Positions 1 through 5,806 of a stretch of DNA of 8,824 nt are shown here, piece by piece. The stretch lies in the NCBI GenBank assembly GCA_945957225.1, contig CAMFKK010000072.1:1-8824 (forward strand), in the 5' to 3' direction. The notes beneath the pieces are model-generated. The model saw nothing but the letters and a program-made list of their open reading frames with translations. It searched no databases and was not told the DNA's origin. This DNA is from an uncultured Sphingobacteriia bacterium. GTDB lineage: Bacteria > Bacteroidota > Bacteroidia > Chitinophagales > Chitinophagaceae. Made by a program: the position numbers and the translations under genes. The number at the start of each line of letters is the position of its first letter. The stretch's first letter is position 1.

Positions 1-48
1 CGAGATAGGCTCCGGTCTCGTGGGCTCGGAGATGTGTATAAGAGACAG
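1..48 (+). other. Illumina Nextera adapter and i7 index left at contig end (not genomic)
   Basis: Bases 15-48 match the Nextera transposase read-2 adapter as I know it. It starts gtctcgtgggctcgg and ends with the 19-bp Tn5 mosaic end at 30-48 (agatgtgtataagagacag). Bases 1-6 (cgagat) are the last bases of the P7 oligonucleotide. Bases 7-14 (aggctccg) sit exactly where the 8-base i7 index belongs, and from memory this is the complement of index N720. P7 tail, index, adapter and insert therefore appear in the order of an untrimmed library end. Genomic sequence starts at 49. Any open reading frame starting before 49 is artefactual at its 5' end. Confidence 0.97.
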
Positions 49-390
49 GGAGAGGGAGACTTTATTTTGGCCCTAAATGCCCAGATTAGAAAGCAGATCA
101 AAAAAAATAAAGGGGCAACCCTTGCAGTAAAAATGGCCCGGGACACAAAACCCGTGGCCATTTCTGCTGATTTACTAACCTGTCTAGAAGACGAACCCCG
201 GGCCAAAGCCTATTTTGACAAATTACCCGGTTCACACAAACTCTATTATAGCCGCTGGATAGAAAGCGCCAAAACCGATGAAACCAAGGGACGCAGAATA
301 GCCAAAGCCATCATGGCATTGAGCAAGGAAATGGGTTATGGAGAAATGATCCGCGATGAAAAGCAGGAAAAAGACCAATTGGGTCTATAA
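49..390 (+). CDS. YdeI/OmpD-associated family protein (DUF1905-type), 5' truncated
   Basis: Only the last 113 codons are present. The frame is open back into the adapter, and an apparent GTG start at 34 lies inside the adapter, so the true start is missing. The N-terminal part (GEGDFILALNAQIRKQI) resembles the end of a DUF1905 domain. The middle and C-terminal part (AKAYFDKLPGSHKLYYSRWI, then ESAKTDETKGRRIAKAI) is the signature of the YdeI/OmpD-associated C-terminal domain. Full proteins of this type are, from memory, about 150-170 residues, so roughly 40-55 N-terminal residues are lost. They are small cytoplasmic proteins of unclear biochemical role; some relatives are linked to bacteriocin or peptide tolerance, which is family knowledge and not evidence for this copy. 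No terminator is visible downstream; ggcaa-gt-ttgcc at 394-405 is too short. Confidence 0.85.
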   Translation, partial: GEGDFILALNAQIRKQIKKNKGATLAVKMARDTKPVAISADLLTCLEDEPRAKAYFDKLPGSHKLYYSRWIESAKTDETKGRRIAKAIMALSKEMGYGEMIRDEKQEKDQLGL

Positions 391-430
391 GACGGCAAGT
401 TTGCCCCAAAAAAATAATCAAAGAATAATA

Positions 431-448
431 ACTTACTAATAGGTAAGT
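431..448. promoter_or_regulatory. Likely TetR operator, copy 1 (upstream of tetR-type gene)
   Basis: Palindrome with perfect 6-base arms, acttac and gtaagt, separated by 6 bases (taatag). It lies 17 bases before the GTG start of the TetR-family gene. The same arms with the same spacing recur at 1056-1073, after that gene. TetR proteins usually bind palindromes of 15-20 bp at their own promoter. The right arm overlaps taagtttc (444-451), a one-mismatch version of the Bacteroidota -7 element TAnnTTTG, so binding here would block the gene's own transcription. The operator role is inferred from position, symmetry and recurrence. Confidence 0.65.
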
Positions 449-465
449 TTCCCTAATTTTAAGGC

Positions 466-1038
466 GTGAGTGCAAGGAATACTGATACCAAGGAAGAGAT
501 TTTGCGCATTGGTAAGCAATTGATTCAGTTCTATGGATACAATGCTTTTAGCTACGCCGATATCTCCAGAGAGCTGAACGTTAAAAACGCGGCAGTACAC
601 TATCATTTTAGGGGTAAGGAAGATTTGTTAATGGCACTTGTTCAAAACTATATTGACAATTACCAATTATTGGCACAGCAATTAAAAGCTGCACCATTAA
701 AAGCCATTGCAAAGCTGGACAAATTTATTGAACGCTATACCCTGCTCTGTGAAACGGATAGTATCTGTATCATAGGATCAATTGCGTCTGACTATAATAC
801 GCTGCCAGATTCGGTCAAGGAAAAAGTAACGGAGCTGATTAATTTGGTCATGGGCATGGTGGAACATACCTTATCCGAGGGAAAGCGAAAGGGAGAATTA
901 GTCTTTTCGGAATCACCCAAGACCCAGGCATTATTGATGATGACCAATTTGGCCGCAGGTGTACAGTTGGCAAGGATTTCGGGGAAGAAGGATTATGAAG
1001 CTATTAGAAAGGCAATAATTAGACAGGTGAAGTCCTGA
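466..1038 (+). CDS. TetR/AcrR family transcriptional regulator
   Basis: A 190-residue one-domain-plus-ligand-domain repressor, the normal TetR length. Residues 9-56 form the DNA-binding domain: a first helix (KEEILRIGKQLIQFYGYNAF) and a helix-turn-helix over about 27-50 (SYADISRELNV, then KNAAVHYHFRGKEDLL), with the characteristic Y-HF-KE-LL sequence after the recognition helix. The rest is a helical ligand/dimer domain whose ligand cannot be read from sequence. The GTG at 466 is chosen because no in-frame ATG lies nearby and the HTH domain begins at the usual distance from it. It is transcribed alone; 8 T residues follow the stop but no stem is visible. Identical palindromes lie before and after it, suggesting autorepression and possibly control of the secreted-protein gene downstream. 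Confidence 0.93.
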   Translation: MSARNTDTKEEILRIGKQLIQFYGYNAFSYADISRELNVKNAAVHYHFRGKEDLLMALVQNYIDNYQLLAQQLKAAPLKAIAKLDKFIERYTLLCETDSICIIGSIASDYNTLPDSVKEKVTELINLVMGMVEHTLSEGKRKGELVFSESPKTQALLMMTNLAAGVQLARISGKKDYEAIRKAIIRQVKS

Positions 1039-1055
1039 TTTTTTTTGCCCTTAAA

Positions 1056-1073
1056 ACTTACATACTAGTAAGT
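1056..1073. promoter_or_regulatory. Likely TetR operator, copy 2 (downstream of tetR-type gene)
   Basis: Arms acttac and gtaagt, again with a 6-base spacer (atacta), lie 17 bases after the TetR stop codon. Arms and spacing are identical to copy 1, whereas the spacers differ at several positions, as expected for a conserved binding site in unconserved sequence. The centre also holds tactagta, a perfect 8-bp palindrome. A second gtaagt overlaps at 1072-1077, where the purine repeat begins, so the right arm could be partly shared with the repeat. The site lies about 275 bases before the start of the next gene; no clear -7 element is visible beside it. Confidence 0.55.
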
Positions 1074-1074
1074 A

Positions 1075-1262
1075 AGTGAAGAGGAAGAAAGTGAAGAGTG
1101 AAGAGGAAGTAAGTGAAAAGTGAAGAGATAAGAGTGAAGAGGAAGCTAGTGAAAAGTGAAGAGATAAGAGTGAAGAATGGAGGAAGATGAAAGTAAAGAG
1201 ATAAAAGTGAAGAGGAAGAAAGTGAAGAGTGAAGAGATAAGAGTGAAGAATGTTGAGGAAGG
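1075..1262 (+). repeat. Degenerate purine-rich tandem repeat, about 36-base period
   Basis: Built from agtgaagaggaag and agtgaagagataag blocks. Copies with a 36-base length can be read at 1097-1132, 1133-1168 (two differences from the previous copy) and 1206-1241. A diverged 37-base copy sits at 1169-1205, with partial copies at 1075-1096 and from 1242. The plus strand has only about two C residues between 1074 and 1290, an extreme strand asymmetry. Long open frames on the minus strand here are runs of Ser, Leu, Phe and His and are composition artefacts. The repeat lies between the TetR gene with its second palindrome and the leader of the next gene. Its function is unknown. Confidence 0.85.
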
Positions 1263-1303
1263 GAAAGAAAGAAGTGGTGCATATAAGAGAAGACAAAAAA
1301 ATA

Positions 1304-1318
1304 ATTAATTCAATTAAT
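1304..1318. repeat. AT-only palindrome in leader of secreted-protein gene
   Basis: attaatt-c-aattaat is a perfect 7+1+7 inverted repeat 31 bases before the ATG at 1349. It is followed by a C/A-rich unstructured leader (1320-1348). It could be a regulator site or promoter-associated AT-rich DNA. In such AT-rich sequence a palindrome of this kind may also be accidental. Confidence 0.35.
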
Positions 1319-1348
1319 AAAACCAATAACAAACAACAACAAACAACT

Positions 1349-1906
1349 ATGAAAAAAGTAATCGCCATCACAGCATTTCTAGCCCTGGTAGGATTAGAAG
1401 CCATTTCACAGATTCCAGCAGGTTTTCAAAAAGCCAGCATTACCCTAGCCAATAACCAACAAATGGAAGGCGCCATCAAAGACGGGGGAATTGCCAAAGG
1501 CACGGTTCAATTTGTAGGAGCCAATGGGTCAAAGAAAAATTATTCAGCTGCTGAATTAAATGCAGTAATCGTAAACGGAGAAAATTTTTTGGCATTGTCA
1601 AATGACTTTTACAAAGTATTAGTGAATGGAAAAGCCTCTTTGTTACAGAAGCAATCAGACAATAGTGGAAAGATGATTTTTAATGGTTCAGAAGCAACTG
1701 TTGCCAGCACCACAGAAGGAAAAGTTGGTGAATGGTACCTGCTGACCAATAACGGAGACATTCATTTACTGGGCAAAAAGAATTTTGATACCGTGTTAGG
1801 AACTGCCTTGTCAGACTGCCCCGCTTTGTTGGCAGAGATTAAAGCCAAACAAATCAGCTATGAGCAATTGGCACAAGCCGTGGGTAAGTACAATCAATGC
1901 AAATAA
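1349..1906 (+). CDS. Secreted protein of unknown function with C-terminal Cys-pair motif
   Basis: 185 residues. The start at 1349 is chosen because it gives a clean signal peptide (MKKVIAITAFLALVGLEAISQ, cleavage near residue 20-21). Extending upstream to 1250 would add a lysine-rich tail read from the purine repeat. The mature part is Gly/Asn-rich and probably beta-rich (about 25-150). It ends in a short helical segment with two cysteines, C157 (SDCPALLAEI) and C184 (KYNQC), which probably pair. A tail of this shape, D-C-P then about 25 residues then Y-N-x-C, recurs in secreted Bacteroidota proteins that I cannot assign to a named family. It likely acts in the periplasm or outside the cell. 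It follows the TetR gene on the same strand; the second palindrome and the purine repeat lie upstream, and a strong terminator follows. Confidence 0.8.
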   Translation: MKKVIAITAFLALVGLEAISQIPAGFQKASITLANNQQMEGAIKDGGIAKGTVQFVGANGSKKNYSAAELNAVIVNGENFLALSNDFYKVLVNGKASLLQKQSDNSGKMIFNGSEATVASTTEGKVGEWYLLTNNGDIHLLGKKNFDTVLGTALSDCPALLAEIKAKQISYEQLAQAVGKYNQCK

Positions 1907-1939
1907 ATTCTAGCCTTAGCACCTATTTTCCCCCGTTGA

Positions 1940-1968
1940 AAAAAAATCCCCGCATCGGGGATTTTTTT
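1940..1968 (+). terminator. Rho-independent terminator after the 1349-1906 gene
   Basis: A 13-bp perfect stem: A7-T-CCCCG pairs with CGGGG-A-T7 around the 3-base loop cat. It has a T7 tract on the plus strand and a matching A tract upstream, so it could work in both directions. It begins 33 bases after the stop codon at 1904-1906. It separates the two secreted-protein genes transcriptionally and argues against any coding start upstream of it for the next gene. Confidence 0.9.
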
Positions 1969-1994
1969 ATAGACTTAGTTTACCTGTACGGGCA

Positions 1995-2023
1995 TTGCTT
2001 ATATGGTAGAATGGTTAACTTTA
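1995..2023 (+). promoter_or_regulatory. Candidate Bacteroidota promoter for the 2038-2727 gene
   Basis: TTG at 1995-1997, an 18-base gap, then taacttta at 2016-2023, one base from the TAnnTTTG -7 consensus. Transcription would start near 2030, giving a leader of about 8 bases. That favours the ATG at 2038 over the ATG at 2011, which lies just before the -7 element. Judged by eye only. Confidence 0.4.
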
Positions 2024-2037
2024 TCAAAATTGCTGCC

Positions 2038-2727
2038 ATGTTCAAATTCGTATGCGCTACCATCGCCATTGGCCTTTGCTTTACTGCAGGGTCACAAACC
2101 ATTTCAAGGCCAACCAGCGTATTTGAGGAATCCTATGGACAAGACGGTAAACCAATGACTACCAAAAATAAGGTTGTAGAAGGATCACCCATGTTTCAAG
2201 AAAAATGGTTTGAAGGCAAAGTGCAATTGACCAAGGGAAAGGAATTTAGTGATGCGCTATTTCAATTTAATCTTGCTACCCAACAATTGTTTTTCAAAAA
2301 AGACAGTGCCGTTTTTGCCTTTACTGAACCACTTGTGGCTTTTACCTTAAATCAAACACAAAAGGGTAAAACACTGTCTTATCAATTTAAAAATGGCTAC
2401 CCCGCCATTGGCAAATGGGGTTCCAATTGTATTTATCAGGTGCTGGTAGAAGGCAATACCATTCAATTGCTAAAACTGGTTATCAAAAAAGAGCAGGAAC
2501 AATATGTCTATAACCAACCTGCTAAATGGGTCTATAAAGATGAAATAAGTTGGTATGTTTATTTACCCGCCACCAGAGAGATCAGGGAAATCAAAAATAG
2601 TACCCAAGAAATCTTAAAGACAATCCCTGAATTTGAAGCCGGGATTCAAGCATTTACCGCCAATAAAAAAGGGAAAAAGCTGGATGAACCAACCCTTTCC
2701 CTTTTGATTGAATCACTCAACAAATAA
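2038..2727 (+). CDS. Exported protein of unknown function
   Basis: 229 residues starting with a signal peptide (MFKFVCATIAIGLCFTAGSQ, likely cleaved near residue 20). The frame stays open upstream, but that stretch reads through the terminator at 1940-1968, so the ATG at 2038 is preferred; 2011 is the alternative. The mature protein alternates aromatic and charged residues, with probable beta strands at SDALFQFNLATQQLFFKKDS (71-90) and in the 130-180 region (IYQVLVEGN, KWVYKDEISWYVYLP). A helical, basic C-terminus follows. I do not recognise a named domain; the layout is like many periplasmic Bacteroidota hypothetical proteins. The neighbouring NIPSNAP gene is convergent, with only 2 bases between stop codons, so they are separate transcription units. 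Confidence 0.8.
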   Translation: MFKFVCATIAIGLCFTAGSQTISRPTSVFEESYGQDGKPMTTKNKVVEGSPMFQEKWFEGKVQLTKGKEFSDALFQFNLATQQLFFKKDSAVFAFTEPLVAFTLNQTQKGKTLSYQFKNGYPAIGKWGSNCIYQVLVEGNTIQLLKLVIKKEQEQYVYNQPAKWVYKDEISWYVYLPATREIREIKNSTQEILKTIPEFEAGIQAFTANKKGKKLDEPTLSLLIESLNK

Positions 2728-2729
2728 GC

Positions 2730-3509
2730 TTAAAGCTCAGAGTATTCGGTAGCGTGGCAAAGAATGGTTTCATTGCGTTGAACCGTGTTTTTGTATTCAG
2801 CCATACCTGATAAGGTTTTCCATTCCGGGTCAGCGCTAAAAGTTTTCCAGTGTGCGTTGCGATCATCCATATTGTTAAAGCTGGTCATATACATCAGGTT
2901 GGGCATTCTGGCACCAGCCAAAACTTCTCCATAAAAAATGGCATTAAAATTCAAGCGAATAAATAAAGCCACTTCTCCACCAGCATTAAACATCTCCACT
3001 TTTTTGCGATACATTTTTTCAGTTGGTCCTTCATAGGATCTTAATTCATAAACTCTTTCTGCAGCCGTTCCAGTAATCTTTGGCGCTGCAAAATCTGGCA
3101 TCATTTCATAGGCTTTTAACAAGATGGCTTCTTTTCTTACAAAGGGTGTTTGGTTATAAGGCGCGTCTATATAAGCAGCACCATCTTTTAAATGTTGTTG
3201 GTCTTTCCAAATGGCAATATCGGTTTTGTCAATCTGATCAATGCTTTTATAAGGAATAAAGACAAAGATTTTTTTGTCAGCAGCCGTGTCATTGGCAATG
3301 GGTTTGAACACACCCACTTTGGCAATACCTGCTCGGTGCAAGGCTGGGATCAAGGCATTTTGTAAATATTGGTCTACTACAGCCATTTGACTAGCATTGG
3401 CAATATGGTACACCGTAATTTGGTAATAAGCTCTTTTGGGTTTAAAGGCATTTGCTGTGTCTGAGAAGAGCAGCATTGTAGTAAACAAGGCAATCAAAAT
3501 TTTCTTCAT
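2730..3509 (-). CDS. NIPSNAP family protein, exported
   Basis: 259 residues with a signal peptide (MKKILIALFTTMLLFSDTANA, cleavage near 21). Two related alpha/beta halves follow: about 26-130 (YYQITVYHIAN, then KVGVFKP, then IFVFIPYKS) and about 151-253. The second half is the classical NIPSNAP unit: VYELRSYEG, then KVEMFNAGGEVALFIRL, then PNLMYMTSF, DRNAHWKTFSADPEW and a final strand with ETIL. NIPSNAP domains have a ferredoxin-like dimeric alpha-beta barrel fold. Exported bacterial versions are common in Bacteroidota and have no settled biochemical role. The second half keeps the aromatic and acidic residues typical of the family (W221, F224, W230). It is a single-gene unit with a -7-like element at 3524-3531. 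Its stop codon lies 2 bases from that of the convergent gene. Confidence 0.9.
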   Translation of the reverse strand: MKKILIALFTTMLLFSDTANAFKPKRAYYQITVYHIANASQMAVVDQYLQNALIPALHRAGIAKVGVFKPIANDTAADKKIFVFIPYKSIDQIDKTDIAIWKDQQHLKDGAAYIDAPYNQTPFVRKEAILLKAYEMMPDFAAPKITGTAAERVYELRSYEGPTEKMYRKKVEMFNAGGEVALFIRLNFNAIFYGEVLAGARMPNLMYMTSFNNMDDRNAHWKTFSADPEWKTLSGMAEYKNTVQRNETILCHATEYSEL

Positions 3510-3523
3510 AGTTCCTGTTTACT

Positions 3524-3531
3524 CAAAGTTA
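3524..3531 (-). promoter_or_regulatory. Candidate -7 element for the NIPSNAP gene
   Basis: Read on the minus strand this is TAACTTTG, a perfect match to the Bacteroidota -7 consensus TAnnTTTG. It lies 14 bases before the ATG at 3509, so the leader would be short, about 8 bases. No clear TTG is visible at the -33 distance, only a TTA at 3548-3550. Confidence 0.45.
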
Positions 3532-3735
3532 AGCAAATGCGGAATTGTAATTTCTTTAACGTATTTGGGCATTGGAATTGCGTCAAAGACTGGGTGTTAC
3601 CGAAAGAAATTTTTTTTCAGCCTTTAACAAACCCTTAATACACAAATAGAAAACAGAGCGACTCTCTATCATTGAAAGCAGCAAGCAAATTAAAATAAAC
3701 GCATGGAGCAATTATACGCTAAACCAATTATGATT

Positions 3736-4608
3736 ATGAAAAACAGAAACATCCTCTCATTTGCCTCTTTGTTGGCTATTGCCGTTGTATTATTTGCAAC
3801 TGCCTGTAACAAAAGTAATTCATCAGAAAATCAAGGTTCACAAACTTTGGCTTTGTATCTAACAGATGGTCCCGGTCTTTTTGACAAAGTATTGGTAGAC
3901 ATTAAATCTGTAAAAGTATTGGTAGATACTACAAAGGATACACGCAGACATGATGGTTGTGATTTTGACCGTTTTGGTGCTAACGACCGCAAAAATGATA
4001 GCGGTTTTGTTTGGACCGATATTGGCATCAAAGCCGGTATTTATGACCTATTGCAATTGCGCAATGGTACTGATACTTTGCTAGCACAAACCACTATTCC
4101 AAAAGGTGCTATCAGGTTGATTAAAATTGAAATTGGTACCAGTAACTCCGTGGTAAAAGACAGTATTACTTATCCCGTAAACCTGCCTGCTAATGCGCCC
4201 AATTATGTGTTGATCAAAACAAAAGGACATGAGTATGATGAATACCTGCCTGGTCAAAACAGATTGTGGTTAGACTTTGACGTAGCACGTTCCATTATCC
4301 AAGAAAGAAATGGTCAGTTCTACCTGCGTCCCGTATTCCATTTCTTTACCAAGAAAAAATCAGGAAATGTTGTAGGTAAAATTGCCAATCAAATTGATGC
4401 AAAAGCAGTAGTAACTATTTATAATGCTACTGATACTGCTTATGCACTGCCTACACGTGAAGGATACTTTGCAGTAAGATGTTTGAAAGACGGTACCTAT
4501 AGTGTCCTGATCAACGCTACCAGCCCATATCTTGACACCACCATCAATAATGTGGTTGTAGCTGCTCCAAAAGAAACTTCTTTGGGTGTGATTACACTGA
4601 AAAAATAA
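3736..4608 (+). CDS. DUF4382 domain lipoprotein with C-terminal carboxypeptidase-regulatory-like domain
   Basis: 290 residues counted from the ATG at 3736; in-frame ATGs at 3730 and 3703 are possible but would lengthen the n-region before the lipoprotein signal. MKNRNILSFASLLAIAVVLF is followed by ATAC, giving lipidated Cys24 and likely attachment to a membrane, commonly the outer membrane or surface in Bacteroidota. Residues about 37-205 match DUF4382: LALYLTDGPGLFDKVLVDIK at the start, WTDIGIKAGIYDLLQLRNG in the middle, and LWLDFDVARSI and YLRPVFHFF near the end. Residues 209-290 (SGNVVGKI, then AVVTIYNATDTAY, then GYFAVRCLKDGTYSVLINA) look like a carboxypeptidase-regulatory beta-sandwich. 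No enzymatic residues are evident; family function is unknown. A strong terminator follows. I see no good promoter in the 226-base gap upstream (3510-3735), which otherwise holds only the NIPSNAP promoter. Confidence 0.88.
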   Translation: MKNRNILSFASLLAIAVVLFATACNKSNSSENQGSQTLALYLTDGPGLFDKVLVDIKSVKVLVDTTKDTRRHDGCDFDRFGANDRKNDSGFVWTDIGIKAGIYDLLQLRNGTDTLLAQTTIPKGAIRLIKIEIGTSNSVVKDSITYPVNLPANAPNYVLIKTKGHEYDEYLPGQNRLWLDFDVARSIIQERNGQFYLRPVFHFFTKKKSGNVVGKIANQIDAKAVVTIYNATDTAYALPTREGYFAVRCLKDGTYSVLINATSPYLDTTINNVVVAAPKETSLGVITLKK

Positions 4609-4628
4609 TTCTGGCGATCATTTGGTAG

Positions 4629-4656
4629 GGCCCCGATTTTTCGGGGCCTTTTTTTT
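4629..4656 (+). terminator. Rho-independent terminator after the DUF4382 lipoprotein gene
   Basis: ggccccga (4629-4636) pairs with tcggggcc (4641-4648) around a TTTT loop, and 8 T residues follow (4649-4656). The 8-bp GC-rich stem starts 20 bases after the stop codon. The next gene begins at 4682, so the start of that gene must lie after this hairpin. Confidence 0.92.
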
Positions 4657-4681
4657 GTGGAAATCATGCTATCTTACAGGA

Positions 4682-5746
4682 ATGGAAAACAATAGCTTCT
4701 TGCTCTATGGAGCCAATGGTTATACCGGAAGAATCATTGCAGATCTAGCAAAGGATTTCGGTCTTAAACCAATTCTTGCTGGAAGAAATGCCATAGCCAT
4801 TAAAGCACAGGCAGACCAATTGGGTTTGGATTATCGGGTATTTGACTTGAATGACCAACGCAGTTTAGAAAACGCATTGCTTGGGGTACCCCTGGTGTTA
4901 CACGCGGCAGGTCCTTTTTTTAGAACCTATAAAAAAATGGTTCAAGCCTGCTTGGCCACCAATACCCATTACTTAGATATTACAGGAGAGATAGCCGTTT
5001 TTGAAGGCGTGAAAAGAATGCACGAGCAAGCCCTACAAGCGGGTCTCATGCTCATGCCAGGTGTTGGCTTTGACGTAGTACCAACGGACTGTATGGCGGC
5101 TTTTTTAAAACAACAACAACCGGATGCAACACATTTGAAACTGGCGTTTGCCACCATTGGCGGAAAACTGTCTCATGGAACATCCATGACCATGGCCGAG
5201 GGATTGGGTGAAGGAGGTGCCGCTAGAATTGATGGAAAAATTACCAAACAGGCACTGGGTAAAAAAGGCATGTGGGTAGATTTTGGCAAAAAGAAATTAT
5301 TCACCATGACCATCCCCTGGGGCGATGTGTCTACTGCTTTTGTCACTACAGGAATCCCCAATATTGAAACCTATACCACGGTAGCACCAAAGCAGTTTAA
5401 GATCTTGAAATGGCAGTTCTTGTTTAACTGGGCCTTAAGAACAGACTTGGTCAGAAATTATATCAAAAAACAAATTGCCCAAAAACCAGCGGGACCATCC
5501 CCAGAGATTCGCGAAACCGCCAATAGTTATATCTGGGGGCAGGTAACCAATGCTGCGGGGGAGCAGGTGCAGGCCAGGCTTATTTGCCCAGAGGGATATA
5601 AATTGACGGCCATCAGCAGTTTGATCATTGCCAAAAAAGTATTGGAAGGAAATTTGAAACTAGGTTATCAAACCCCAGCCGGATTATATGGGGCTGATCT
5701 TGTTTTAGAAATACCCGGTGTGAGTAGAACATTAATTCAAGATTAA
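4682..5746 (+). CDS. Saccharopine dehydrogenase-like NAD(P)-dependent oxidoreductase
   Basis: 354 residues. The N-terminal Rossmann domain shows GANGYTGR at 10-17 (dinucleotide-binding glycine loop) and AGR at 33-35, whose R35 suggests NADPH preference. HAAGPFF (74-80), YLDITGE (97-103) and PGVGFDVVPTD (126-136) are the conserved blocks of the saccharopine-dehydrogenase NADP-binding family. The relatives closest in shape are the so-called trans-acting enoyl reductase type proteins, which act in lipid metabolism in actinobacteria. The substrate here cannot be told; a role in lysine metabolism is not implied. The start at 4682 is chosen because the frame upstream runs into the terminator of the previous gene. 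It is probably a single-gene unit; the MFS gene follows after 60 bases with no terminator between them, so partial read-through is possible. Confidence 0.88.
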   Translation: MENNSFLLYGANGYTGRIIADLAKDFGLKPILAGRNAIAIKAQADQLGLDYRVFDLNDQRSLENALLGVPLVLHAAGPFFRTYKKMVQACLATNTHYLDITGEIAVFEGVKRMHEQALQAGLMLMPGVGFDVVPTDCMAAFLKQQQPDATHLKLAFATIGGKLSHGTSMTMAEGLGEGGAARIDGKITKQALGKKGMWVDFGKKKLFTMTIPWGDVSTAFVTTGIPNIETYTTVAPKQFKILKWQFLFNWALRTDLVRNYIKKQIAQKPAGPSPEIRETANSYIWGQVTNAAGEQVQARLICPEGYKLTAISSLIIAKKVLEGNLKLGYQTPAGLYGADLVLEIPGVSRTLIQD

Positions 5747-5751
5747 ATTTC

Positions 5752-5781
5752 TTTGGCTGAAGAAAAAAAACAGCAACTTTG
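5752..5781 (+). promoter_or_regulatory. Candidate promoter for the MFS transporter gene
   Basis: TTTG at 5752-5755, an 18-base A-rich gap, then caactttg at 5774-5781, one base off TAnnTTTG. The predicted transcript start lies about 20 bases before the ATG at 5807. Weak, judged by eye. Confidence 0.3.
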
Positions 5782-5806
5782 GCCATCCTAAACCAAGCAT
5801 ACTGCC

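Noticed and set aside
30..48. 19-bp Tn5 mosaic end as evidence of a transposon insertion
   Set aside because: It is embedded in a full Nextera adapter with index and P7 tail at the very contig end, so it is library sequence, not a mobile element.
394..405. ggcaa-gt-ttgcc as a terminator of the first gene
   Set aside because: Only 5 bp of stem, a 2-base loop and no T tract after it.
1177..1308. Plus-strand 43-codon frame starting MEEDESKEIK inside the purine repeat
   Set aside because: Composition is what a purine-only strand must encode (Glu, Lys, Arg). It has no conserved motif and ends in the AT-rich leader; a small charged peptide cannot be excluded but is not supported.
1250..1348. N-terminal extension of the secreted-protein gene up to 1250
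   Set aside because: It would read through the repeat and leader and bury the signal peptide behind 33 lysine-rich residues.
1051..1404. Long minus-strand open frames of 74 and 117 codons
   Set aside because: They translate the complement of the purine repeat and give only Ser/Leu/Phe/His runs; no start context, domain or real protein composition.
4682..5746. Oxidoreductase as a lysine-pathway saccharopine dehydrogenase
   Set aside because: Only the NADP-binding family signature is present; no lysine-pathway genes are nearby, and its layout resembles the enoyl-reductase-type relatives.
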